Below, piece after piece: positions 45,376 through 57,304 of a stretch of DNA of 64,000 bases. The stretch's first letter is position 1, and the number at the start of each line of letters is the position of its first letter. A program made the translations under genes and the position numbers. Origin of the DNA: Lichtheimia corymbifera B2541 (lineage: Eukaryota; Mucoromycota; Mucoromycetes; Mucorales; Lichtheimiaceae). The notes beneath the pieces were generated by a model that was not told the DNA's origin, ran no database searches, and saw only the letters and a list, made by a program, of their open reading frames with translations. The stretch is taken from assembly GCA_000697475.1 (NCBI GenBank), contig JNEU01001101.1, forward strand, positions 81,930 through 145,929, written 5' to 3'.

Positions 45376-47102
45376 TTACCTTCTAAACGTGCTGCGACCT
45401 TGCTGATAATAAAGCTGCTCCAAATCATTCTCAAGCGCCTTGATTTGAGCATGCTGCTCTTCCAAGTTTTTGTTGAGTCGATCACGTTCTTGGATAAGCT
45501 ACCAAAGCAAGATAAAAGGTGACAAGATCAGTCATGTGACATTGACTCGATTTGCGTGATACATTGTTGCATCACGTGTGCACGCACCTGCTGTTCCCAA
45601 TGGCGGAAACGGTTTTCTTCGGTTTTGACTTGCTCAGTAAACACCTTGCGTAATGCTTCCTCCTTTTCACGGTGTTTGGGATTTTCGTATTTGGTCACCC
45701 TGCAATAACGAATAGCGTGAGAGGCATGTCTATGCAAATCCATGAAATAAAACATACTTTGGTTCACCAAACTTGCGACTGGCCATTTGTTCCTGACGGT
45801 AGTTTTCATAATGGGTTTCCTCGGTGGTAGAAATAAGGTCGAGCATGTGGGTGCGGATCAATAGGTTGCGTAGCTTTTTGAAATCACTATGCTGTTCATT
45901 CTCCACCTCGGCACATCCCCAAGCATACTGACGACCCAATACTTGACGACCATCAGGTGTTTGCACCATTTGTGTTGAACCAATGACAGAAAAAGGCATG
46001 GCTGACATGATATCCTTGTTGCGTTGGGTGGTGTCCTCATCATCACTCTCAATGGGGCATGAATACACGCGGATATTTTGAGCTTCAATCGTCTCGAGAA
46101 TCTGATACAGAATATTCGATTATTCTCTATAGGCTCCCTAATCCTCTCTCTCTCCTCAAGATTACCTTTTGCTTAAACACCGTCAAGTCCTTTTGAGTGA
46201 GAGTATCAGCTTTGGCAATGACAGGGATAAGATTGACACGGGATCCAAGACGTTTCATGATTTCGATATCCAATGGCTTGAGACTAGATAAGATTCAGGC
46301 ACACAAAAAAAGTACCGAACCAAGGGAGGCATAAGTATCGTTTTCTTTTCAGGAGGATTGGGGGGGTGTTGAAATGGAGGAGAAGTATGAGGGGAGCAGG
46401 AGATGGGATACACACACACACACACAACTGCTTCTTCTTCTTCCAATAAGACACTTACCCGTGACCATTAGGTCGAATAAAGTAGAGACAAGCGTGGACA
46501 CGCATATCGATGATACCTTGACGACTGGGTTGTTGTTCCTGACGCATATAGTTTTCATGTTGATCGTCGATGAATTCAATGACAGGTAACCAACTATCGC
46601 GATTGTTGACATAATCACCGAATCCTGGTGTATCTATAACGCTCAATTTGACCTTGAACATTTGTTCTTCGAGTTCTACATGTGTTGTTGTCTCAATGTC
46701 AGTGTGCATGAACATGTGATGATGGGTATAGAATGGATACTTGCCAGCTTTGGTGATTTCAATTTCAACGGTGCGATCGAGTTGCTTTGCATGTCGCTTA
46801 GCGGGGTTCTTGTGATCCTTGATAGAAGCAGTAAAAAGAGTGTTCACAAAGGTCGTTTTGCCAACGCCCGACTCGCCTACAAAAAATGAGTAGCTGTTGC
46901 AAAGAAAATGGGTCGATCATCTCTCAGGAATAAACAACAAGTCGGGGAAAAAGGCCTTGTCGAGATGTAGTTTGGAATGACGAGATCACGTACCACACAC
47001 CATGACGGTGAACTTTGCACCACGCTTGGTGACAATCTTGTGTCGCTGATTAGGTAGATGAGAGACACCTATACCAGAGGAAGAGACCGAGACTGGAGCC
47101 AT
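45376..47102 (-). CDS. CDC12: Septin, Cdc12 type
   Basis: Filament-forming GTPase of the septin ring. Exons, 5' to 3': 47102-46994, 46876-46745, 46675-46459, 46283-46166, 46101-45758, 45699-45588, 45498-45376; 384 aa. P-loop GESGVGKTT (about 37-45), [12 protein letters not shown] and the septin unique element ([10 protein letters not shown]) are present. [10 protein letters not shown] at the N-terminus and [18 protein letters not shown] at the C-terminus point to the Cdc12 group; a coiled coil fills the last 60 residues. The intron 46676-46744 has a GC donor (GCTG|GCAAGT) and is also a stop-free multiple of three, so retention would add 23 residues between switch strands. The final codons AGA AGG TAA could also be a donor, so a further 3' exon is not excluded. 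Confidence 0.93.
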
Positions 47103-47380
47103 GTTTCAAAAGGGAACGTGAAGAGAGAGAGTGTGTGTGTTGTATTTGAAGCGAATGGAAGTGGGGGGTATTGTAAAGAAAAAAGAGAAAGAGAAAAAAA
47201 AGAGAGGGGAGGAAAACAAGTAGGACAACTGCTGATGAAAAAAAAGATGAGGAGATCCAGTATGTGGTTGTTGTATGTTGCATGGATAGCTTGTACAACA
47301 TGGTAACTCAGGAACACCTTTAGTTTTTTATCTCAGACAACCGCTGTACTCCTCCCTTCTTCTCTCCCCCTCTGCATTCA

Positions 47381-49197
47381 ATGTTATATCGCCGAAGAAC
47401 AATCCAGGCATTTCTTTATGCTTGCGTTGTTTGTTCAATCTTTTCTATCTTTTATTACTCTTATCAAGCATGGCACTACACTTATGGTACAAAGGGCCCC
47501 GCTTCTACTTGGGAATGCATCGGTTCAGGTCGAGATCGCCAATGTGTCGTCAAGAACTTTTGCGTTGACAAGGAAACAGGTTAGCTATAAGAGTCTCTTC
47601 ACCCAATGCATCAGCCAACGTCTTCAATGTGTTAGGTGGATTCGCAATCGCCAGCTCTTATGCCCATCGACGACGGCTACGCAACGAATTGTCAGTCAAC
47701 TTGATCAATGCCGATCCTGACACCGATTTCTACTACGAACCCAAAGCCAAGTGGCAGCACGATGTGGCTGATATCCCCTTCAAGAATGAGACGCTCTTTG
47801 TCTATGGTCTTTATACACCAATGCACTTTTCCCACATGCTGTTCAACGGCTTAATACCTCTTTATCGGTGAGTTGCCTGATATCCCCCAATATTCAACCA
47901 ACCAACCAACCAGCCTTTGATAGCAACATTCGTAAGCATGTCGATGATACCAGCAATGTATGGACCTATCGAGCGCATGTAGCAGAGTCAGCATCTTATC
48001 TAGGATCACCATTAATGACGACCGATTTCTTTACCACTGGACGTGATCTTGTACGAGACGAGCATGAATTGACAAGTCCACAGCAAATGCTATTGCCTGA
48101 AGAACCCATTTGTTTCCGTGAAGCTGTTGTGGGGACGCGTGTATCATGTTCACTATCACTTTATTGCGAACAACCTATCGAATCATATATATATGCGGCA
48201 TTTCGAGAAGCGACATTGAATTATTATGTCAAAGAGGATCATTGGAAACAACACAACAAAGAAAGCTCGCTTCATGGCACCAATCGTGATGATCAAGCTT
48301 GTGTCGAAACAATGCGTGAATTCAAGACAGCTGTTACATCCAACAAACGCACACGTGTGATTGGTGTCATTAATCGTGGTGGTTCACGCCATATCACCAA
48401 CTTGCAACAAGTCATGGATGCCATCCTCGATTCAGCCACCGAGAGAAACTATATACTTCGCGTCTTGGATTTCGACAAGGGATGCTCACTTGCTAGTACA
48501 GCCTATGTGATGAAGGATGTGGATCTATTATTGACACCCCATGGATCTCAACAAGGCGGTGCTGTGTTTATGAAGAACAACTCGGTTGTGATTAGCATCA
48601 ATGCACGTGGTTACTCGGAAAATTGGTTTGCCTTTCCCTTAACAGCAATGGGACGTCGCTTCTATAACTTTGAGGTATGCATTATTTGTATGATTGGCTC
48701 TCTATATCATGTCATCTTACAGGCTGTACTATCTATCCCATCAGTGTCAATCCTCTATTTGTGTGGATAAGGATTTGGAAAGAGCCCAACGCACGCTTGC
48801 CTCGTATGATATTCCGATACCACCAGAAGATATACTTGACGATTGCCTGACTTGGGAAAACGATCGATCACCTGATGGATGCCTTAATGCCTACTTTGAC
48901 AAGATGCATATCGAGCATAACCCGGATCGGTTGCAGTTTGCTATTGGACAGTACCACAAGGACGCACCTCGTAAAATCGATGTCACTCGTTTCATGGCAT
49001 TTTTCGAAGAGACAATCAAGGAAATGGATGACTTTGAAGCCATGTCTTATCGGCAAATCTGCGATCTCGAGAAATGCTGCGGCTATAGTTGCGATGATGT
49101 GTTGGGACCTGTGGTTTATGGATCAGCTTTGGAGGGTCGCTTGTTGGCATGGCCTCAAGATGGCATAGGCTCGCTTCACCATAGTTGGCAAGAGTAG
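47381..49197 (+). CDS. GT61-family glycosyltransferase (DUF563)
   Basis: Type II membrane glycosyltransferase. Exons 47381-47579, 47636-47867, 47924-48674, 48745-49197; 544 aa. A membrane anchor at about 9-28 follows MLYRRRTIQ. The catalytic-domain signature is the C-terminal block DVDLLLTPHGSQQGGAVFM...VVISINARG, typical of GT61 (plant xylosyltransferases, animal EOGT). NRGGSRHITN upstream is the other conserved strand. The last exon was started at 48745 (atcag|TGT), since an earlier acceptor at 48722 would hit a stop. The C-terminal 150 residues are cysteine-rich (CDLEKCCGYSC). Sugar and acceptor are unknown; a wall or glycoprotein glycan in the Golgi is likely. Confidence 0.82.
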
Positions 49198-49502
49198 ATT
49201 ATATCATTTGTTTGTTGTAACTTGTAATGTTTAGCGGATTGTATAGTTTTTTTTATGTATATGTACAAATTTGAACATCGATTGACATGTGTACATGCGT
49301 GTGAAGAAGGAAAAAACAAGGGTGTCCAAAAAGGCGTATGTCTGTGTGTGTGTGTGTGCGGCTGTACAAGAGAGGTTGGACGTGTGTGGGTAAAAAGAGA
49401 CATGCTAGGAAAATGGAATAATCACGAGAGAGGTTCGTCGGGGATGATAAAACAATGACTTCAGGTGGTGGGACAAGTTATGCTTATTTGACATTGGTGT
49501 TT
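49198..49502. other. 3' flanks of convergent genes
   Basis: 305 bp between the GT61 stop and the stop of the small minus-strand gene. It holds a (gt)n run near 49343-49359 and nothing else recognisable. Confidence 0.5.
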
Positions 49503-49763
49503 TTAACTCCATGAGCTTGAGATAAGATCCTTTTGGACATAATCGTCTGTGGAATCTGGCGAAATGCCAAACAACGCTGGTGTAGTCTTTCGACGTCTGA
49601 TAGGGATAGCATGAGCGACCGATTCATCGGTAGTGACAGGGGTGAGGCTGTCATCTTGCTGCTGCTGCTGCTCAATGACACTTTGTCGCCGTTCGTAGAT
49701 ATTTGGTTGACTGTTTGAGCGCTTCCAATGGGTGCGAATACCGTCAATGATAGTTGAAAACAT
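49503..49763 (-). CDS. Small basic hypothetical protein
   Basis: Single exon, 86 aa, starting MFSTIIDGIRTHWKRS. It has a Gln run (QQQQQ, about 32-36) and a basic Ser/Thr motif IPIRRRKTTPALFGISP (about 53-69) that looks like a kinase or 14-3-3 type site, then an acidic patch (DSTDDYVQKD). A competing frame (49484-49747) exists on the same strand; this one is preferred for its composition and well-formed ends. No family was recognised and no introns were needed. It might be a fungal-specific regulatory peptide, but this is only composition-based. Confidence 0.5.
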   Translation of the reverse strand: MFSTIIDGIRTHWKRSNSQPNIYERRQSVIEQQQQQDDSLTPVTTDESVAHAIPIRRRKTTPALFGISPDSTDDYVQKDLISSSWS

Positions 49764-51191
49764 GGATATAGAATAGAAAGAAAGAAGGTAACTTTATCAA
49801 ATACATGGATTGGTTTCTTTTTATACGTCGATCGGGGGATGAAGCTGTCACGATTATGGTAAAGATAAAGCTAACACTGCACCAATCGCATGGATGGCAT
49901 GTTGGTTCTTTTTAGATATCATGCCATCCCCACACAATTCACATTACAGAAATCTTATCAACGAAAAAAGAGTTGATGTACGTCGTCGCCTTTGTCATTC
50001 CTTTTGTCTTCCTTTTTTAGCCATCTTTGGCATTCATGAGATAACGAGGCGCATATCTCACATTACACAAATGGAAATATGCAATGTCTCTTTTCTTTCT
50101 CCAAACCATCAGCCCATGACTTTTTTTGTCTTTGTTTCGGATCAATGTTTTGGGTGTGGGATACGCTTGTGGGGGAGTCAGGCTACCCCTTGGGGAAAAT
50201 GGCACTTTGCAACATGCAGCAGCCGACTCAAACACATACTGATGTCAGCATTTCAGCTCCACGTACAACATACTCAGCGATCAATAAGCGTCATCATATG
50301 CAAAAGTAAGCGGTACAGTAGTGGTGATTGCCAAGGTCGCTAATTCAAACTCCTGCCAGAATTACTTTCAACCGGGGATGTGGGTTTGATTGGGTGCATT
50401 GAGAATTTATAGCCGTTCAGGCATCCGATTATGTCAATCCCCTGATGAATACATGTAAAATGAACTAGCCACGCAATAGACCGTGTTTATTTAAAACCGG
50501 AATCAAGCTGGAAACCATTTATGAAAAGATGCAATGACAACAAACACAAGAGGAAAAGCAACATGGCATGATTCAAAGCGATAGCATAATATGGGACGGT
50601 CTATACAACAATGGGCCACAACAACAACCGGGATTGGAGCATTGGACCGAGCAACTTTTGCTTTTTCAAGACACTTTGTACGTGTGTCACGTATCTGTGT
50701 ACAATTTTCATGCTTGGATTGTGGGATTGGTGCACACATTGTTGAGGATACCAAAGGACAATGATTGCTTTGTCACACACAAACACGCGTACTTAAAACT
50801 GATAAATGATAGGTCATACGCATCTGAGACTCCGTAAACAAAGGGGTCCACAAGACTTGTTCATGATGAGATGAGGTCGTTGATGATCACAACAAATATC
50901 AAAGACGTAAAAGGGTTGGCTTGCGTGCGGAGATGATATCTGCAAAAGACTGGATAACTACCAACACGCAAAAAGGGCCCACGTCTCTGGAGCAATTACC
51001 CCGGATACACAGGACATGGACCAATCGGAAGATTCTGAAGCTAATCTCTTGTTGGGATTGGGCAACAAAAAGCTGAAAGGTTGTCATTACCAAAACGCTA
51101 TCCTTTTTTTAAACCAGTTCCCCTTTTCTTCTCCTGGTTGCTTGTTCTCCGCCTCTTTCTTTTCTTTTCTCTTCCATCTCAAGTAACAACA
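49764..51191. other. Intergenic, no supported gene
   Basis: 1.43 kb. The open frames here (up to 149 codons) are rich in rare combinations, lack family motifs and do not splice coherently. A T-loop-like string near 50340-50365 lacks a matching acceptor stem, so no tRNA is called. The right end is the pyrimidine-rich leader of the FGGY kinase gene. Confidence 0.5.
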
Positions 51192-52984
51192 ATGTCACCC
51201 AAGGCATATTATCTCGGTATTGATGTTGGCACAGGGTAAGGCTTCATAAGATGTACCTGGAGATGAGATGGCTGACAGACAACCCATGGTATGGTATCAG
51301 CTCTGCGCGTGCAGTAGTGATTGATTCTGAAGGAGCGTTCCTCGCACAAGACGTTGAACCCATCAAGCTATATAATCCACGTCATGACATTTACGAACAA
51401 TCGACCACTGATATTTGGCGTGCTATCTGCAAATCATCCAGAGAGGCTGTTGCAAGCGCAAAGGTTGAGCCATCCGATATCAAAGGTGTAGGCTTTGACG
51501 CCACGTGTTCGCTTGTGGTATTGGATAAAGAAGGGAACCCAGCATCTGTGGATGAAGATTCCAACTTCGAAAATAATGACCTGAACCTGATTTTATGGGC
51601 GGATCATCGTGCAGTGGATCAAGCAGCACGTATCAATGCAACTCAACATAAGGTGCTCAACTATGTGGGACGTACCATCAGCCCTGAAATGGAGATTCCA
51701 AAGTCACTATGGCTCAAGGAAAACTTACCCAAGGAAAAGTGGGATAACATTGGTCATCTTATGGATTTGCCCGACTTTTTGACATTCCGTGCCACTGGCT
51801 CACGTGCAAGATCAACGTGTTCATTGACATGCAAGTGCAGCTATCTACCACGCGGTGTTGGTAATGGATGGGATGAAAGTTATTTCGAAGCCATTGGTCT
51901 TGGTGAGCTGAAGGATGAAAAATGGGAACGCTTGGGTGGTATCGAAGGTGAAAATGGCCAAGTATTGACAGCGGGAGATCCTGTGGGCAATGGTCTTACA
52001 CAACAAGCTGCTGAAGAATTGGGTCTTTTGCCTGGTACACCTGTTGGCTCCGCTGTGATTGACGCGTATGCAGGTGCTATTGCAACCACAGGTGCAACAG
52101 CCAACGCTGAGGAACGCACTCGTATGCTTGAGTCACTTGATAAAAGTTTGTTGGAACAAGGTTCAAGCCGTGTAGCTATTGCATGTGGTACTTCAAGTTG
52201 TCATATTGCAATGGCACCCAAGGATATTTATGTGGATGGCGTTTGGGGTCCATATCGCTCCGTAATGGTACCAGACATGTGGCATGCGGAAGGCGGACAA
52301 TCATCCACAGGCCAATTGATCGATCACACTCTCAACACCCATCCTGCTATCAATGAAGCTCGCAAGTTGGCTGATGCTGAAAACATGAATGTGTACGCGT
52401 TCCTCAACCGACATCTCGAACGCATGCAAGAAGAGCGTGGATTTAAACATTTGGAAGATTTGACCAAACAAATGCATATCTATCCCGATTACCATGGCAA
52501 CCGCTCACCCTTGGCAGATCCCACTTTGCGTGGTATGATTATTGGCGTCTCGCTTGATCACAGTATCAATGACCTTGCCACCCGTTATCTGGCAACCCTT
52601 CAAGCCATTTCCTGTCAAACGCGCCATATTATTGAGTCGCTCAATGCAAAAGGTTACAAGATCAATACGCTTTGCTTGTCAGGTGGCCTTTGCAAGAACC
52701 CCATCTTTGTAAAGTTGCATGCTGATATTACGCGTTGCCGTGTTATTCTACCCGATCGTATTGATGCTGCTGTTGTTATTGGTGCTGCGTTCTTGGGAGC
52801 ACGTGCTGCTGAGCCATCCACTAGTTTGTGGGAAATTATGGTGCGTCTTGGTCGTGCAGGACAAGTGGTCGAACCCACTTCTGATACTGAACTCGAAGAA
52901 ATCAATGAACGTCGTTATCGTATCTTCCATGAAATGCTCAAGGACCAGAAAAAGTATCGTGCCATCATGGAAGGCTCTTGTTAG
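51192..52984 (+). CDS. FGGY-family carbohydrate kinase (D-ribulokinase type)
   Basis: Two exons, 51192-51235 and 51301-52984, 575 aa. Exon 1 encodes MSPKAYYLGIDVGTG, the first phosphate-binding motif of the FGGY/actin-fold kinases, and exon 2 resumes SARAVVID. Other conserved blocks are GVGFDATCSLVV, LILWADHRA, GTPVGSAVIDAYAGAI, CGTSSCHIAM, YHGNRSPLADPTLRG and LSGGLCKNPIF (second phosphate and adenosine motifs). These match the eukaryotic FGGY carbohydrate kinase domain-containing group, shown in other species to phosphorylate D-ribulose as a metabolite-repair step. Length equals the family norm. No targeting signal is visible, so it is probably cytosolic. Confidence 0.93.
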
Positions 52985-53287
52985 ACATTTCATTACAATC
53001 ACTATTGCATATATCCACCACTACTACCACAACATTTACACTCACGCATTGCATAAAGATACATATTTCTGCCCCGAACCACCTTGTTTCTTTTTGTTTG
53101 AAAAAGTGTATACAATGAAGGGGGAGTACAAAAGAGGCATTATGTGAAGGGAGGATGGGGAAAAAAACACAAAGAAGTAAAAAACAATAGTCGAGGAGCA
53201 GGGAATTGACAGGTGTGGAATGTAGGAATCAACAAAAGTAATAGCACAACAATACAAATATTTCTTTTTTCTTTCTCACCATCATCT
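52985..53287. other. 3' flanks of convergent genes
   Basis: 303 bp between the FGGY kinase stop and the MADS-box gene stop. Nothing recognisable. Confidence 0.5.
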
Positions 53288-54449
53288 TCAATCCTTGGAA
53301 AGACCAGATCTCGGCCGTCCATTATCATCACGTTTATCAGCACGTGGTGGCATACCTCCAGGAGCTCCAGGCCAATAATTTGGATGTTGAGACATGTATG
53401 GATGAGCACCAGGTTGTTGAGCACCATAGAAAGATGCACCTGGAGGAGGAGGAGCACCACCAGCACCACCGGTGGGTTGAGGTGGTTGACCATAATGTTG
53501 CTGTGAAGGATGTTGGGGTTGTTGTGGTGTAGCTGTTTGTTGATGGTGCTGTTGTTGTGGTGATGGTTGAGGAGGAGGTTGTTGGTATTGAGGAGCACCC
53601 ATATAGTTTGGATAATTAGCACCAACGGGCATTGGACCACCACTACCAGGAGCTGGGGCGTATGTTTGAGGAGGATAAGCAGAAGGATGAGGTGGAGCAG
53701 CTGTAGATGATGGAGGTGGAGCACCGGATGCAGCAGCAGCATATGCTGAAGCAGCAGCAGCCTGAGAATGGCTTACTGGATCAATCTGGTAACACACGAA
53801 AAAAAAAATAACAATCAATTACTGCGGTCTATAATACGCTTTTTTCATCCAAACTTACTCGCTTATCCTCATTCTTTTCCACTCGTGGAGACGCGTTGCT
53901 ATTGTTGTTGTATCCTCCATCCTACAATAAAAAAAAAGGCAGCCCACCATCAATATAAGCCTTGACTCCCCGATAACAAAACAATGGAATACTTACATTA
54001 GACGACTCTGCAGGCACAGGATCAGGAGCATTCAAACAAGCTTGGATCAAATTCTTTCCTTCAGGCTTGGTGACAATAGGTTGAAGTTTGACAGTCGTAA
54101 AGGTGTACACAAGACCTGTTTCAGAAACCACCAAAAGAAGTACTTGGGTGCCTGTCAATGTGCTCAACTCGTAGGCCTACGCGTATATGAATAAGCCTTT
54201 TGATACCCTTATATAGACAACACCAATAGACATTACCTTTTTCATGATACCAGCCTTGCGTTTAGAGAAAGTGATATGTCGACGGTTCTTGTCTTCAATG
54301 TACTCAATCTTGATCTTGCGACGACCAGAGCGCTTGGCCGGTTTCTCGCTATCCGAATCGTCGGCCGAGTCATGTTCTTCTTCATCAAAGGGTTTGTTCT
54401 TGATGACTGGTTCCTTGGAAGACGAGGGATCCATATGCATTTGATTCAT
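53288..54449 (-). CDS. MCM1: MADS-box transcription factor, Mcm1/SRF type
   Basis: Sequence-specific DNA-binding factor for CArG/P-box sites. Exons, 5' to 3': 54449-54237, 54176-53997, 53921-53859, 53785-53288; 317 aa. The MADS domain (about 40-98) reads RRKIKIEYIEDKNRRHITFS KRKAGIMKK then AYELSTLTGTQVLLLVVSET, the SRF/Mcm1 class rather than Mef2/Rlm1. An acidic segment precedes it (EEEHDSADDSDSEK), as in Mcm1. The last exon encodes a 165-residue Pro/Gln/Ala/Gly-rich activation-type tail with many YPP and QQP repeats. A GTAAGC inside the last exon (IDPVSH) could be a donor, but the frame stays open and no acceptor is needed. Confidence 0.92.
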
Positions 54450-55874
54450 CGGGAAAAGTGGACGAAAAAAGAAGAAAAAGGCAAGTGGGCCTAAAAAAGA
54501 AACGGGGAGAATACACTGGATTGAAATGAATACACTCGCCCTCTATCTCTTTCACACTCTCACACGGCTGAGTTGTTTTAACTTGACCAATCAAAGTTCT
54601 TCCTGATGAAGCACGGATGTTTTATACTCACACTTGTTTTTTGTAGCAGCGCCTCCCCTTTCCCCACACATATACGTCTTGGTTCCAATCCATACATATG
54701 TAGAGAACTCCATTTATGTAAAGCTTACCCCTTCCATTGGATATAAATGTACATTCATAACTACTTTTCGGAATAACGGCAACATACATCATGTGACCTC
54801 ATTATTAATTGACATCAGATAGACCAAAAGTCTTTTTATCGTGAGCTCGGTGTTGAGATAGAGCTGGGGGTACACTCTATTGGGTCACTGCTGCACGATC
54901 GCTGATAGATTATTAAACCCAACCAATCATAAGCATCATGTCGCATGCCACATGCAGGCGTATTATTATTGTAAAGGAGTTTGGTACCTCAAGTACTTAA
55001 TTAAGAACAATTCAAAGCTGCATAGACCACCATCACCTACCAAACAGAGCAACTACTTCTAGAACAATGCAACCAAATTCCTCTTTCAACTACTGCGATA
55101 GTCTTTACTTGACTCACCATCTGCCATAATCATCTTTCACTATCACCCACACCCTTCCATGGTCCCTTGGCTATTGCAACATAAACCTTAATAAAGCGTT
55201 CAACGTCACCCTGTCAAGTTGGTTGCTCCATCAGCCCCTTCACTATGCAACGGCTCCTCGTTTGCATTGAGAGAGCTATCCTGACAAGAGGTGTAATCCT
55301 TTCATAGGTGTCATAGATACTATCTACGAGGATCCCAAAGCATACAAATACAAAAGTAAACAATAATTATTAGGCTCCTTATCCTTCCATCTCGGTTAAC
55401 TATCATCCGCTGCAATGTTGTCTTCTGTCATGGGTTAATGACGCCCTTGTGATTAAGCTCAACAAAGCGTACGTGTTTGAGATAATGGATAGAGATTGCC
55501 GCGTAACATTGAAACCTATCATGGTCGTATGTAGAAACATCCAAGAATACAAACACGGTAGTGGATGATGAAAATCAAACGTAACAAGTACCGGATATGA
55601 GCCAACCAAATTTTTATGCAGATGGGGATACTATACTTTATCGAGTAGCAGGATTTTTACTAGGACCCCCGGCAGTTTCAAAACCATCCACACAGCCTGT
55701 GCGTTGCACGCTTTGCTTCTTTTTCCCACAACATGTTTTTGTCAAACGCGCTTCGTTCATCCTATTCCAAAGGATGCACTACTGCATCCGCTGTAAGCCT
55801 ATAACAACGCAATGCAGCCCAAAAGACACACAAAGTGCTGATGGTGATTACAATAGCATATCAAACGCTCATAC
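54450..55874. other. Intergenic, divergent between MCM1 and MCR1
   Basis: 1.42 kb. No ORF with family similarity, no RNA gene and no long repeat was seen. An ORF at 55597-55878 overlaps the MCR1 start but has no recognisable content. Confidence 0.5.
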
Positions 55875-57122
55875 ATGACATCCACCAACGCTCGTCAAAG
55901 CCGTTGGGTAATGCCTGCTTCTATGTTGGCGAGTGCTGGGCTTGGAGCTGCATACGTCATGTATGGCCATCATCCCATGTACGGTACTTCAAGAGCCTAT
56001 GCTGAAGGTAACAGCAACAACGCTCCTGCCGCATTCAGTCCTGAAGAATTTCGTGAATTCACGGCAAGTAAAAAAGGTGTATTTGCATGAAACAATAACG
56101 TGTGTTGACATTATAAATGATAGTTGGTGGATGTGATGCCCATCAATCACAACACAAGCAGATTCCGTTTCAAGCTGCCAGATGATAGCGTGTCGGGCTT
56201 ACATGTCGCGTCATGCATTTTTACACGACATCGATATAAAAAGCCCGATGGAAGCGAAGGTTCAATTATGCGTCCTTATACACCAACATCGGATGAAGGG
56301 GTAAATAGGGCCATCTTATCAGCAGATGATGACAAGGCAATACTTATATCATTCTCTTTAGGAACGTGGATACGTGGACTTTGTCATCAAGGATTATCCA
56401 CAAGGCAAGATGAGCCGTCATATTCACTTGCTTAAGCCTGGCGATAAGCTTGAGATTAAGGGACCCATTCCAAAGTATAACTGGGATCAAGGCAAGAAAG
56501 AACACGTCGGCATGATTGCAGGTATTGCCTCAATTTGGTAAATGACAACAGTAGCAGCAGCAGTAGACTAAAATATCAATTAGGTGGTACTGGCATCACG
56601 CCTATGGTAAGCTCTTGAATTCATGCGACAGACATGGCACCTAACCAATCGTAATATCGCTATAGCTGCAATTGCTTCGAAAGATTTTTGGTCCATCTTC
56701 GAAAGATAACAACACCAAGGTGACCCTCATCTTTGGCAATCAAACGGAGGAGGATATCATCCTAAAGAAAGAGCTTGATTCGTACGCCAAGTCTTTCCCC
56801 GATCGTTTCAAGGTGGTGTACGCTGTGGATAAGCCAACCAAAAATTGGGATGGTCACCATGGATACGTTACTGCCGAGTTGATCAAGAAACATCTACCTA
56901 ACCCGGATCAATCGAACTCTATTATCTTTGTGTGTGGTCCCGATGCAATGCTTGCATCACTTGCAGGTCCCAAGGCCCCTGATAAAAGCCAGGGTAAACT
57001 TGATGGTATTCTCAAAGAGTAAGTGTGATATGAATAGTATCGACACTACATAGTATTTTATTGATTAACAACATATATGATATAGGATGGGATATCCTCA
57101 AGATCATGTCTATAAGTTTTAG
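55875..57122 (+). CDS. MCR1: NADH-cytochrome b5 reductase, Mcr1 type
   Basis: FAD enzyme that passes electrons from NADH to cytochrome b5 or ascorbate radicals, in the mitochondrial outer membrane or intermembrane space. Exons 55875-56063, 56124-56300, 56362-56521, 56584-56606, 56666-57018, 57086-57122; 312 aa. A positively charged N-terminus and hydrophobic segment (about 12-30) form the membrane anchor. The FAD motif RPYTPTS, the region [14 protein letters not shown], the NADH motif GGT-GITPM and CGPDAML are intact, ending in the canonical KF. The fourth exon is only 23 nt and encodes GGTGITPM. The first intron is best read with a GC donor (ACG|GCAAGT), giving [18 protein letters not shown]; an alternative GT donor 15 nt later would add five residues. 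Confidence 0.93.
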
Positions 57123-57304
57123 ATGCATTGATTGGAACATCAGCATTTGGTATAAAAAAATTGTGTTATCGCTTGATGCATAATGAAGCAATAACATTAT
57201 GTGTGGTTGAATGGGGGAAGGGGAGGGGTTGTCATGGTTGTGTAGCTCTGCTAAATTTGGGCTGACTTGCTCGAGTTGCAGTGTGTCTCTTTCTCTATTT
57301 CACA

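Noticed and set aside
49484..49747. 87-aa minus ORF overlapping the small basic protein
   Set aside because: Same strand, other frame; it lacks the coherent basic and acidic composition of the 49503-49763 frame. Neither is certain.
50335..50362. tRNA T-arm-like string (attcaaactcctgcca)
   Set aside because: No complementary 5' acceptor stem lies 60-90 nt upstream.
53140..53742. 200-codon minus ORF rich in Leu and His
   Set aside because: Frame shadow of the Pro/Gln-rich tail of the MADS-box gene.
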